Below, piece by piece: positions 17,608 through 26,011 of a stretch of 64,000 nt of DNA; position 1 is the stretch's first letter, and each line of letters begins with the position of its first letter. The DNA is from Limibacillus halophilus (GTDB lineage Bacteria; Pseudomonadota; Alphaproteobacteria; Kiloniellales; CECT-8803). A model generated the notes under the pieces. It saw nothing but the letters and a program-made list of their open reading frames with translations. It made no database searches and had not been told where the DNA came from. Location of the stretch: assembly GCF_014191775.1 (NCBI RefSeq), contig NZ_JACHXA010000001.1, positions 496,001 to 560,000 of the forward strand, read 5' to 3'. A program made the translations under genes and the position numbers.

Positions 17608-18666
17608 TCACACGGAAAGGGCGCTTCGGACCTTTGCTGCCACACCCTCACCATCCAAACCGTAGTGCCGATACAGGTGCGTCGGCGGGCCAAGCAGGGA
17701 ATATTCATCAGGCATACCGATTGAGGTCAGGCGTGCGGCCAAACCCTCTCCGGCGATTACCTCAGCGATGGCAGCCCCTAGTCCCCCTGTAACGTTATGT
17801 TCCTCTGCACTGAGAATTATCCCATGCATCTTTGCGGCGCGGCGAACCGCGTCGCGGTCTATGGGTCGGATTGAGTACAGATCGACCACTTCTAAGTCCA
17901 CACCTTCTTTCGCGAGTATAGCCGCCGCATCCAATGATGCCTTTACGAGATTGCCGATCGCAAAGACCGTTGCGTGCTTTCCCTCGCGTAGGAGATTTGA
18001 CCCGCCGATACGCCAATCGGGCGGGCTGTCGTAGACCTGTGCTTCGCGTCCGCGGCCGGTTCGGAAGTAGATCGGACCTTGGTGATCGATCGTGGTGGTC
18101 AAGGCGGCGCGGATCGCGTTGCCGTCGCAAGGCGCCATCAAGGTCAAATTGGCAAGCGTTCTCAGTGCGCCGATGTCCTCGCAACAATGGTGCGATGTGC
18201 CGTAAAAGCCCATGGCGATCCCGGAATGGGTGCCGATCATCCGCACGTTCAGATTGGTGTAGCAGATGTCGTTACGGATGTTCTCAAGCCCCATCAGCGC
18301 TAGGAAGAAAGAGTAGTTCGAGATGACCGGCAACATTCCCGTAGTCGCCAGCCCGGCGGCTGCACCGATCATGTTGCGCTCGGCAATGCCGAAGTTGAAG
18401 TAGCGGTCCGGGAAGCGGCGCCCAAAGTCGACGACCTGCGTTGGCCGACCAAGATCGGCGGTACAGACAACGATATCATCCCGTCCCGCCTCAGCGAGGT
18501 CCGTCAAGACCTTGCCGGTCGTCAGTTGCTGAGACAGCCCGAGTGAAACCACCATATCCCACGTGGCCGCATCGAAGGCGTCTGTGACGGTCGATTCACG
18601 CAGGTCCAGTCCGGCCTTGATCTCGCGGGTCATCAAAGGCGTGGCGCTTTTGGAGGATTGTGTCAT
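17608..18666 (-). CDS. Transketolase C-terminal half (split transketolase, pyrimidine-binding and C domains)
   Basis: 352-aa second subunit of a two-gene transketolase. It carries the pyrimidine-binding domain with the expected acidic and aromatic residues (NFGIAERNMIGAAAGLA, SNYSFFLALMGLENIRND) and the C-terminal transketolase domain (VVDLYSIRPIDRDAVRRAA, EEHNVTGGLGAAIAEV). It is separated by 15 nt from the N-terminal half upstream and by 15 nt from lacI downstream. It would transfer two-carbon ketol units with thiamine diphosphate in the cytoplasm. Its place in a LacI-controlled operon suggests a catabolic substrate rather than the housekeeping pentose phosphate role. Confidence 0.9.
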   Translation of the reverse strand: MTQSSKSATPLMTREIKAGLDLRESTVTDAFDAATWDMVVSLGLSQQLTTGKVLTDLAEAGRDDIVVCTADLGRPTQVVDFGRRFPDRYFNFGIAERNMIGAAAGLATTGMLPVISNYSFFLALMGLENIRNDICYTNLNVRMIGTHSGIAMGFYGTSHHCCEDIGALRTLANLTLMAPCDGNAIRAALTTTIDHQGPIYFRTGRGREAQVYDSPPDWRIGGSNLLREGKHATVFAIGNLVKASLDAAAILAKEGVDLEVVDLYSIRPIDRDAVRRAAKMHGIILSAEEHNVTGGLGAAIAEVIAGEGLAARLTSIGMPDEYSLLGPPTHLYRHYGLDGEGVAAKVRSALSV

Positions 18667-18681
18667 GGCGATATCATTCCC

Positions 18682-19536
18682 TCAGCCAATTGTGCCGCTG
18701 TTGATTTCCTGGTAGGCGCGGTCGAGATCTAAAGGCCCAAGGAAACCGAGGTGCCATTGCCAGGTTCCTTCCATGAAGGACACACCCTTACCCGCAACGG
18801 TGTAAGCTAGAACACAGCACGGCTTTTCCCGTGGTGCGTTCAGGGCCCGATTGAGTGCGTCGAAGACTTGATCCAGGTCGTGGCCGTCCTCAAGCACGAT
18901 GACATCCCAACCGAAGGCCTCCCACTTTGCTTTCAATGGCTCGGTGCGCATGGTTTCCTGGGCGATGCCGTCGGAGCCCGCACCGTTGATGTCGACGAGG
19001 CCGACGAGATTGGACAGGTTCCAGTGAGCAGCAGAGATGGCCGCTTCCCAAACCTGGCCCTCCGTCTGCTCACCGTCACCCATCATGCAGACGACACGGC
19101 CAGGCGACCCTTGGCACTTGAGCCCCAAAGCCATGCCGACGGAGACGGACAGGTTGTGCCCGATGGAACCAGAGGAGAAATCTGCGCCCTTCACCTTTTT
19201 CATATCCGGGTGGTCGCCCAGAGGAGATCCAAGACGGGTGTAGCTGTCCAGATCGCTGGCCGGGAAAAAACCAAGATCGGCAAGTACAGGATAGAGGCCG
19301 ATGGCAGCGTGACCCTTGCCCATGGTGAAGCGATCGCGGTCGGCCCACTGAGGCTCGTCCGGCCGGACATTGAGGAGCTGGTAATAGAGAACCGTTAGCA
19401 ATTCGGCGATGGAAAAGGCGGAACCGTAGTGACCCGATCCGCAGATGTCAGTGAGGCGCAGAACTTCCCGTCGAATCATGCGCGCCTTTTCTCGCAGATC
19501 CTGCTTAGAGGTGTTCGTGACCTGGCGTGCCGCCAT
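18682..19536 (-). CDS. Transketolase N-terminal half (split transketolase, ThDP/PP domain)
   Basis: 284-aa first subunit with the diphosphate-binding domain. GDGEQTEGQVWEAA followed by a distal VDIN forms the thiamine diphosphate/Mg motif. SGHYGSAFSIAELLTVLYY and MGKGHAAIGLYPVLADLG are typical of the family. It needs the adjacent C-terminal half to act. The ATG at 19536 has a GAGGAGAAAAG ribosome site. A short 13-bp tandem repeat lies just upstream. Confidence 0.9.
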   Translation of the reverse strand: MAARQVTNTSKQDLREKARMIRREVLRLTDICGSGHYGSAFSIAELLTVLYYQLLNVRPDEPQWADRDRFTMGKGHAAIGLYPVLADLGFFPASDLDSYTRLGSPLGDHPDMKKVKGADFSSGSIGHNLSVSVGMALGLKCQGSPGRVVCMMGDGEQTEGQVWEAAISAAHWNLSNLVGLVDINGAGSDGIAQETMRTEPLKAKWEAFGWDVIVLEDGHDLDQVFDALNRALNAPREKPCCVLAYTVAGKGVSFMEGTWQWHLGFLGPLDLDRAYQEINSGTIG

Positions 19537-19554
19537 CGCTTTTCTCCTCTCGCG

Positions 19555-19593
19555 TTCAGCGCCCCGATTCAGCGCCCCGATTCAGTGACCCGA
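19555..19593. repeat. 13-bp tandem repeat, three units
   Basis: Units TTCAGCGCCCCGA at 19555-19567 and 19568-19580 are identical; the third, 19581-19593, is TTCAGTGACCCGA with two changes. The array fills most of the 58-nt gap between the SDR stop and the transketolase start. It is probably a local slippage duplication; a regulatory role is not shown. Confidence 0.8.
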
Positions 19594-19594
19594 T

Positions 19595-20344
19595 CTAGTG
19601 AATGTGACTGCCACCATTGACATCCACCTCGCTGCCCGTGCAGTAGGCCGAAAGATCGGAAGCGAGAAAAAGGCAGCATCCGGCCACGTCTTCGGCCCGT
19701 CCGGTGCGACCCATCGGTATGCCGGCAACGATCTGCTCAAGCATCTCCGGAGTCAGCTTGCCGCCGGTAATATCGGTGTCGATGAAGCCGGGGCAGACAG
19801 CATTAACCCGGATGCCCGCAGGGGCGAGCTCGCGGGCCATCGCTTTCGTCAGGCCCAGAATACCGGCTTTGGCAGCCGAATAATGCGGGCCGCCAAAAAT
19901 ACCGCCGCCGCGTTGAGCGGACACCGAGGAAATGTTGATGATCGCGCCGCTCCGGCGTTGCGTAAAAAGAGGAATCACGGCTTGGCTCATGTAGAGCGTG
20001 CCCCGCAGGTTCACGTCCAGCACTTGGTCATAGTGGTCGCCCGAAACCTCCATGACCTTCAGCGGTTGGGTAATGCCGGCGTTGTTGACCAATGTGGTGA
20101 TGGGCCCCAGTCGCTGTTCGACGGCTGCGACCGCCGCCATGCAGGATTGCTTATCGGTCACGTCGCAGGTGATGCCCAGGTGGCCGTCGCCCAAAGCCTT
20201 CGCCTGCGCTTCCGCCGCCTCGCCGTCGCGGTCGAGGATGGCGACGGCCGCGCCCTGCTCGGCAAAAAGCCGCGCGGTCGCCTGACCCAAGCCCCGCTTG
20301 GAGCCGCCGCCGGTCACGATGGCCACCTTGCCGATTAGCAACAT
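19595..20344 (-). CDS. Short-chain dehydrogenase/reductase, first gene of the transketolase operon
   Basis: Classical SDR of 249 aa. The cofactor region is VTGGGSKRGLGQATA, with an insertion that lengthens the usual TGxxxGxG loop, then NNAGIT, ISSVSAQRG, the catalytic YSAAKAG, and the C-terminal GSEVDVNGGSHIH. It resembles FabG-like polyol or sugar-acid dehydrogenases. As first gene of the operon with split transketolase and lacI, it may make the ketose or keto-acid used by the transketolase. It is divergent from the dehydrogenase at 20456. Confidence 0.85.
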   Translation of the reverse strand: MLLIGKVAIVTGGGSKRGLGQATARLFAEQGAAVAILDRDGEAAEAQAKALGDGHLGITCDVTDKQSCMAAVAAVEQRLGPITTLVNNAGITQPLKVMEVSGDHYDQVLDVNLRGTLYMSQAVIPLFTQRRSGAIINISSVSAQRGGGIFGGPHYSAAKAGILGLTKAMARELAPAGIRVNAVCPGFIDTDITGGKLTPEMLEQIVAGIPMGRTGRAEDVAGCCLFLASDLSAYCTGSEVDVNGGSHIH

Positions 20345-20420
20345 GAAGCTTTGTTCCTCCTCCCCGAAATTCCGGCGCGACAGAGTGCGCTTCCCTCCTT
20401 ATGATCCCAGATTATCCGAG

Positions 20421-20436
20421 TTTAAATCGATTTAAA
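20421..20436. promoter_or_regulatory. Candidate LacI operator, copy 3 (best copy)
   Basis: TTTAAATCGATTTAAA, a perfect 16-bp CG-centred palindrome between the divergent genes at 20344 (minus) and 20456 (plus). It ends 20 nt before the start codon of the plus gene and partly abuts its ribosome site region. It gives the consensus for the weaker copies. Confidence 0.8.
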
Positions 20437-20455
20437 AGAATTGGAGGATAGAAAA

Positions 20456-21373
20456 ATGACAACCAATCTCGTTGTAGGTTTCATCGGTGCCGGTTTGATG
20501 GGCTGGGGGATGGCCAAGAATGTGGTGGAGAAGGGGTTTGACCTCCGGGTCATGGCCCACCGGAAGCGGGAAGCTATCGACGATCTGGTGGGACGCGGCG
20601 CAGTTGAAGTCGCCAATCCCAAGGAAATGGCCGAGCAGTGCGACGTGATCGTACTTTGCGTCACGGGTGCGCCTCAGGTCATGCAGGTTCTAGAGGGCGA
20701 AAGTGGGATTCTGGAGGGCGCGCGCGAGGGTTTGACCATCGTTGACACCTCGACCTCCGAGCCGGACCAAACCGAAAGGCTTCACAAAGAGCTTGCGGCC
20801 CGTGGAATCGCGCTTGTCGATGCGCCGTTGTCCCGGACACCGGCGCACGCTTGGGACGGTGAGTTGACCACCTACGTCGGCGGCGATGAGGCAACCATTG
20901 AGCGCCTGCGGCCCCTGCTGTCCACGTGGGCGACGGCGATCATTCCAACCGGCGGTCCGGTCGGTTCGGCCCATGCGGCAAAACTCATCAACAATGTTGT
21001 TGCAATCGGTTTCGCATCCATTTGGGCGGAGTGTTACACGATGGTCCGCAAGGTCGGCCTGAAGCCCCAGGTTTTTAGGGAAATTCTGACCAATTCAGGC
21101 ATGAACTGCGGTAACTTCCAGAGCTATTCTAAGTACATCTGCGAGGGCGATCCAAACGCTCATAAATTCACCCTGCGAAACTGCTTGAAGGACATCACCT
21201 ATTACAATCGTCTGGCGACAAGGAACAACGCGGCTACCTTGATGTCCGATGGCGCCTTGCAAGCCATGAAACTCAGTCTCAATCTGGGATACGGGGACAG
21301 ATTCATGCCAGAACTTGTGGATGTGTTCGCCGCTTTGAGCGATCTGGAACCATCCCCGGATACAAAGGCCTGA
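20456..21373 (+). CDS. Beta-hydroxyacid dehydrogenase family protein
   Basis: NAD(P)-dependent oxidoreductase of 305 aa in the 3-hydroxyisobutyrate dehydrogenase superfamily. The Rossmann motif IGAGLMGWGMAKNV, the substrate loop DAPLSRTPAHAWDG and the lysine in SAHAAKLINNVVA are present. The substrate loop diverges from the DAPVSGG form of GarR and LtnD, so the substrate is probably different. The start at 20456 follows TTGGAGGATAG. It is controlled from the divergent operator at 20421. It is the third member of this superfamily in the island. Confidence 0.82.
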   Translation: MTTNLVVGFIGAGLMGWGMAKNVVEKGFDLRVMAHRKREAIDDLVGRGAVEVANPKEMAEQCDVIVLCVTGAPQVMQVLEGESGILEGAREGLTIVDTSTSEPDQTERLHKELAARGIALVDAPLSRTPAHAWDGELTTYVGGDEATIERLRPLLSTWATAIIPTGGPVGSAHAAKLINNVVAIGFASIWAECYTMVRKVGLKPQVFREILTNSGMNCGNFQSYSKYICEGDPNAHKFTLRNCLKDITYYNRLATRNNAATLMSDGALQAMKLSLNLGYGDRFMPELVDVFAALSDLEPSPDTKA

Positions 21374-21432
21374 ACGGCCGATCTGTCACTTGGCGCGGCT
21401 TGCACGGGGGCGTGGGGAGAGGCAGAGTCCAT

Positions 21433-21444
21433 TCAATCGATTTA
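21433..21444. promoter_or_regulatory. Candidate LacI operator, copy 4
   Basis: TCAATCGATTTA, matching the core of the other copies with one mismatch in one half-site. It lies 57 nt upstream of the SDR at 21501 in the 127-nt gap after the beta-hydroxyacid dehydrogenase, so this SDR may have its own regulated promoter. Confidence 0.55.
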
Positions 21445-21479
21445 GCCCGGCTGGAACAGGCTTGGCAGGTAAAGTATGA

Positions 21480-22244
<765 letters not shown>

Positions 22245-22353
22245 GCGGGCGGTTCTCGCTCATCGATCGCCGACATCCAGGGGTGCCGCCAGGGAACCAT
22301 CCGCGCGTTTCGACATCCAATAGGCATTGGCGAATGCAGATTGGAGATGATTC

Positions 22354-23019
22354 ATGAATGCGCTTCCGGGTTCGGAGCTCGATCATAAAGCGACCCTGTT
22401 GGACAAGCCGGATTTCTCAAAGCGAGAACGTGGCGCGGCGGGTGATGTGAGGCGGCGACCGAGCCGGTCTGAGGCCGAAGCGGCGGTAGAAACGCTGCTG
22501 CGCTGGGCCGGCGACGATCCTTACCGCCCAGGGTTGCTTGAGACCCCAGGACGGGTTGTACGCGCCTATGAGGAATGGTTTAGCGGTTATCGGCAGGACC
22601 CAGTGGCGTTCTTGAACCGGACCTTTGGTGAGGTCGGCGACTACAATGATGTGGTGACGCTGAGCGATATTCCCTTCCATTCAGTGTGTGAGCATCACAT
22701 GGCGGCAATTCGCGGCGTCGCCCATGTGTCGTATCTGCCGGTTGAGCGGGTCGTTGGCATTTCCAAGCTGGCCCGGGTTGTGGAGGCTTGTGCGCGACGT
22801 CTCCAGGTGCAAGAACGCCTGACGGACGAGATTGCCCATGCGATAGCCAAAGGCCTGAAACCCGGTGGTGTTGCGGTGGTCCTGGTCGCGGAGCATGCCT
22901 GTATGACGACGCGCGGTGTGCGGGCCCACGGCGTCCGCATGGTGACACGACGGCTGCTGGGGGCTTATCGTGATGACGCGGCCTTGCGTCGGGAGTTTCT
23001 TGGCTCCATCGGGATGTGA
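22354..23019 (+). CDS. folE: GTP cyclohydrolase I
   Basis: First enzyme of tetrahydrofolate (and tetrahydropterin) synthesis, converting GTP to 7,8-dihydroneopterin triphosphate in the cytoplasm. Zinc ligands are in VCEHHM (Cys112, His115) and HACMTTRGV (Cys183). RPGLLETPGRVVRAYEEWF and the distal RGVRAHGVRMVT are family signatures. Length 221 aa. It is the first gene after the LacI island and is followed by an ECF sigma gene with its own promoter. The 109-nt gap upstream shows no clear element. Confidence 0.93.
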   Translation: MNALPGSELDHKATLLDKPDFSKRERGAAGDVRRRPSRSEAEAAVETLLRWAGDDPYRPGLLETPGRVVRAYEEWFSGYRQDPVAFLNRTFGEVGDYNDVVTLSDIPFHSVCEHHMAAIRGVAHVSYLPVERVVGISKLARVVEACARRLQVQERLTDEIAHAIAKGLKPGGVAVVLVAEHACMTTRGVRAHGVRMVTRRLLGAYRDDAALRREFLGSIGM

Positions 23020-23031
23020 CAAATTTTCTCG

Positions 23032-23059
23032 GGAACTTTTCCGCCGGATGATCATCTAA
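23032..23059 (+). promoter_or_regulatory. ECF-type promoter upstream of the sigma factor
   Basis: GGAACTT (23032-23038), a 16-nt spacer, then TCTAA (23055-23059). This matches the classic RpoE-like ECF promoter form. It lies about 50 nt upstream of the sigma gene start at 23108, which suggests autoregulation. Confidence 0.7.
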
Positions 23060-23107
23060 TAGGGGACGGTAATGTCGCCAATGGTCCGTTCGGAGGGAGG
23101 GAACCCG

Positions 23108-23812
23108 ATGCAACCAGCCCGGGCTCATGTTGCGCATCAGTTTGACGGTATTGCGGACGAGGACCTGGTTCCACTGGCTCGGAACAAGGACGAGGCCGCC
23201 GTGCGAGCGCTTGTACGCCGTCACAATCAACAGCTTTTCCGGGTCGCGCGCGGCGTTGTTCGTGACGATGCGGAAGCCGAGGATATCGTCCAGGAAACCT
23301 ATGTTCGCGCTTTTACGAAACTGGAGAGCTTTGAAGGAAAGTCGTCCTTCTCTACCTGGCTGACCCGGATCGCCTTGAACGAAGCCTTGGGTCGGATTCG
23401 GCGACGACGACCGACCGTAGAGCTTTCTGAACTCGACAGTAGCACTGAGCCCGACGGAGGGCGTTTGATCATGGTCTCGTCATCGCTTTTTCCAGCCAGT
23501 CCGGAATCGGAAGCCAGCCGGGCACAAGTACGGCGTATGCTCGAATGGGCGGTGGATGCCCTGCCGGAGGCCTTTCGACTGGTGTTCATTTTGCGTGATG
23601 TCCAGGGACTAAGTACCGATGATACCGCACGTCGCTTGGATATCCGTCCGGAAACGGTAAAGACCCGATTGCATCGCGCTCGACGCCTGATGCGGGCGAC
23701 GTTGGAGGAGTCACTGGCGCCGCGCCTTTCTGAGCTATTCCCTTTCGACGGCGCCCGTTGTGCCCATGTCGCCGACAAGGTGGTACAGCGTTTGCGTGCA
23801 GGCGGCTGGTAG
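23108..23812 (+). CDS. ECF-family RNA polymerase sigma factor
   Basis: Sigma factor of 234 aa. Region 2 is LFRVARGVVRDDAEAEDIVQETYVRAF-like (DAEDIVQE core, DNA melting and -10 recognition), and region 4 contains LPEAFRLVFILRDVQGLS with a helix-turn-helix ETVKTRLHRARRLMR. The tail FPFDGARCAHVADKV is shared by a stand-alone alphaproteobacterial group. The ATG at 23108 follows GGAGGGA; the upstream in-frame ATG at 23072 does not. No anti-sigma gene is adjacent: the next gene is convergent. It probably drives its own promoter at 23032. Confidence 0.9.
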   Translation: MQPARAHVAHQFDGIADEDLVPLARNKDEAAVRALVRRHNQQLFRVARGVVRDDAEAEDIVQETYVRAFTKLESFEGKSSFSTWLTRIALNEALGRIRRRRPTVELSELDSSTEPDGGRLIMVSSSLFPASPESEASRAQVRRMLEWAVDALPEAFRLVFILRDVQGLSTDDTARRLDIRPETVKTRLHRARRLMRATLEESLAPRLSELFPFDGARCAHVADKVVQRLRAGGW

Positions 23813-23820
23813 ATCGCAAC

Positions 23821-24168
23821 CTATTTCTCCAGAACCTCTTTCAGAACCACCGCCTGACTGTGGACCTCGTCCTTTGCTGAGAAGAGCAGGGTGATAGCAC
23901 CCTTCCTGGCCCGTTCACGGGGCCGCTCAAGGGCGTCTGTCTGCGCCGCTAGTTCGTCCTTGTAGCGCCGCCGAAACTCTTCCCAGCGCTTCGGGTCGTG
24001 GCCATACCATCTTCGCAGTTCGTGAGAAGGCGCTATGTTCTTGGGCCAATCGTCCAGGGCGGCGGCGTCCTTCGAAATTCCGCGCGGCCATAGTCTGTCG
24101 ACGAGTACGCGATAACCGTCTTCGCCAGCAACGGGTTCATAGATACGCTTGATTTGAACGGCGTTCAT
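23821..24168 (-). CDS. DUF488 family protein (YeaO-like)
   Basis: 115-aa protein with the DUF488 signature YRVLVDRLWPRGISKDAAALD, then HELRRWYGHDPKRWEEF and LLFSAKDEVHSQAVVL. The length equals the YeaO type when started at the ATG at 24168; an in-frame extension to 24246 has no family similarity. Function is unknown. It is convergent with the sigma factor gene, 8 nt apart. Confidence 0.85.
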   Translation of the reverse strand: MNAVQIKRIYEPVAGEDGYRVLVDRLWPRGISKDAAALDDWPKNIAPSHELRRWYGHDPKRWEEFRRRYKDELAAQTDALERPRERARKGAITLLFSAKDEVHSQAVVLKEVLEK

Positions 24169-24285
24169 TGGGTCCATCTGTGCGGTTCGGTGCCAAGCTA
24201 CAGCATCAAGGGTAGGGCAGGCTGTCAACAGGTGGTGAGGTCGCACCGCCGTGACGAAGTGTTGTCCGCAGTCAGCGGCGAGCCC

Positions 24286-24310
24286 GTGGAAACCCTATTC
24301 AGGTTTCCAC
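24286..24310. repeat. Perfect 9-bp inverted repeat, 7-nt loop
   Basis: GTGGAAACC (24286-24294) and GGTTTCCAC (24302-24310). It lies in the 279-nt intergenic stretch 24169-24447 between DUF488 (minus) and the GlxA-type regulator (plus), where I see no gene. It has no T-tract, so it may be an operator or a decayed terminator. Confidence 0.55.
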
Positions 24311-24447
24311 CCAAAGGGCACAGGACTGTTGCCTTCCCCTCCCCGATAGCCGATACCATGGATTAGGTTTGAGTTTCACGCCTTGGGCTGTCTGATTTCG
24401 GCGGACATCATGAGGTTGTGCGGCGACCAACGCTGGAGACAAGGTTG

Positions 24448-25455
24448 ATGAACGACGCAGCGGCTAGGTCGGTGAGGCACCATCGGGTTGGTCTTGTACT
24501 GTTCGATGGTTTCGACCTTCGTGGTTATGCCAATCTGGCGGAATGCCTGGCAGTCTTGAATGCCCGCCTGGTCGACGATTTCTATGAATGTATTCCAATC
24601 GGTTCGGCCTGGAGTCCCGTAAAGGCAAGATGCGGCACCAAGATCTCGGTCAAGGCGCGGGTCGGTGAGGGGATCGATTACCGGTTGATCCTCGTGCTTG
24701 GCGAACGCAACGCCATAAGCGCTGAGACCGGCGCCTTGCCTGAGTGGTTGCGGCGTGCTCAGCGATTTGGATCGGAACTTGGCGGTGTTGGCTACGGGAC
24801 ATGGCTGCTTGCGCAAAGCGGCGTGCTGGATAATGGCCCTGTTACAGTGCCGCCGGATAGCCGCGAAAGCTTTCGTGAGACCTTCAGCGTGACCCTTGAA
24901 GCAGCGCAGAGCAGTTGCAGCGGCAAGGGTATCATTACCGCGGCCGGTTCAAGTGGCGCCATGGATATGATGCTGGCGTGGTTGCGGCGACGCCATGGCG
25001 ATCTGTTAGCCGCCCTGGCGGCGAAGGACCTTGGCTTAACGGTCGAGGACTTTGCCTTGCCTGGTGCGGCTCCGGAGGTGGCTCAACGCTTGGGATTGAC
25101 CCATCCGGCTTTGACCGCTTGCATCGAGTTGATGGAAAGGAACGTGGAAACGCCGCTCTCAAAGGCGGCGCTGGCCAAGGCATCGAAGATTTCGCTGCGT
25201 CAGCTCGAACGTTTGTTCCACCAGCATGTGGGCATGCCGCCGAAGGTCTTCTACCGGCATCTGCGCCTGAAGAAAGCACATCAGTTACTGCTGCATACAC
25301 CGCTTTCGGTCATGGAGGTTGCCCTGGCGACCGGTTTTCAGTCGGCCGGGCATTTTTCGAGAGTCTACAAAGAGGCTTTTGGGTCCTCTCCGTCGCAACT
25401 CCGCCGTACCATCAGCACGCGCGAAGACCCTCGGGCTCTGATAGCCCTGGTCTGA
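24448..25455 (+). CDS. GlxA-type AraC-family transcriptional regulator
   Basis: 335-aa regulator with an N-terminal class I glutamine-amidotransferase-like (DJ-1/PfpI) domain and a C-terminal AraC helix-turn-helix pair. The N-terminal domain shows VGLVLFDGFDLRGYANLAEC; the usual Cys in its nucleophile elbow is replaced by Tyr in GGVGYGTWLL, consistent with a sensor and not an enzyme. The DNA-binding domain has ISLRQLERLFHQHVG and the second helix ending VALATGFQSAGHFSRVYKEAFG. Such regulators (GbdR, CdhR, ArgR types) control use of betaine, carnitine or arginine. No target gene is adjacent. The ATG at 24448 is preferred over the GTG at 24418. Confidence 0.88.
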   Translation: MNDAAARSVRHHRVGLVLFDGFDLRGYANLAECLAVLNARLVDDFYECIPIGSAWSPVKARCGTKISVKARVGEGIDYRLILVLGERNAISAETGALPEWLRRAQRFGSELGGVGYGTWLLAQSGVLDNGPVTVPPDSRESFRETFSVTLEAAQSSCSGKGIITAAGSSGAMDMMLAWLRRRHGDLLAALAAKDLGLTVEDFALPGAAPEVAQRLGLTHPALTACIELMERNVETPLSKAALAKASKISLRQLERLFHQHVGMPPKVFYRHLRLKKAHQLLLHTPLSVMEVALATGFQSAGHFSRVYKEAFGSSPSQLRRTISTREDPRALIALV

Positions 25456-25457
25456 CG

Positions 25458-25946
25458 CTATCCCATGGCCGAAAAGGCGGCAGCATGACGTATCTGGCCG
25501 GATAGGATTGGCAGTGCGCCTCCCTTGAGGGCCAGCGCCATAAGGTGGGGTCCGGCGTAAGGAGATGAGAAGGGGCGAGCCAGCCCGGCTCGAAAGCCAA
25601 AGCAATGGTAAAACGCCGGATCGCCAAGAACGAATACGCCCTCCCAGCCGGAATCCCGCGCTCGCTGAAGGCCGTTTTCAATCAGGCGCGAAGCGACGCG
25701 CTGTCGACGCCAGGGTAAAGCAACCGCAACCGGCGCCAGTGCCAAGGCCTTGAAGGGCGCTATCATCCTGGAAAACATCGCCTGGCCAATGACCTGCTCA
25801 TCCCGCAAGGCGATCAAACTAATCACTGCATCACTATCGGCGTGCAAACGCTCCACGAGGTCGGCCTCAGCGGCGCTAGGGAAAGCCCCTAGCAACAGGG
25901 CTCGGATGCGGTCGCGATGATTTGGCGTTTCGGGAACAATGACCAC
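25458..25946 (-). CDS. GNAT family N-acetyltransferase (YhbS-like)
   Basis: 162-aa acetyltransferase. LALAPVAVALPWRRQRVASRL is the acetyl-CoA binding core (a Q/R-x-x-G/A variant), followed by VFVLGDPAFYHCFGFRAG, typical of the YhbS group. The substrate is unknown. It is convergent with the regulator at 24448, 2 nt apart, so the two share no terminator. Confidence 0.85.
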   Translation of the reverse strand: MVIVPETPNHRDRIRALLLGAFPSAAEADLVERLHADSDAVISLIALRDEQVIGQAMFSRMIAPFKALALAPVAVALPWRRQRVASRLIENGLQRARDSGWEGVFVLGDPAFYHCFGFRAGLARPFSSPYAGPHLMALALKGGALPILSGQIRHAAAFSAMG

Positions 25947-26011
25947 GTCGCACCTAAAGTGAATATGCCGATCCGGCGGAGAACCCCCATGCTATAATAA
26001 AGACCGGTGCG

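Noticed and set aside
19555-19593. CRISPR-like repeat array
   Set aside because: The 13-bp units are directly adjacent with no spacers and there are no cas genes.
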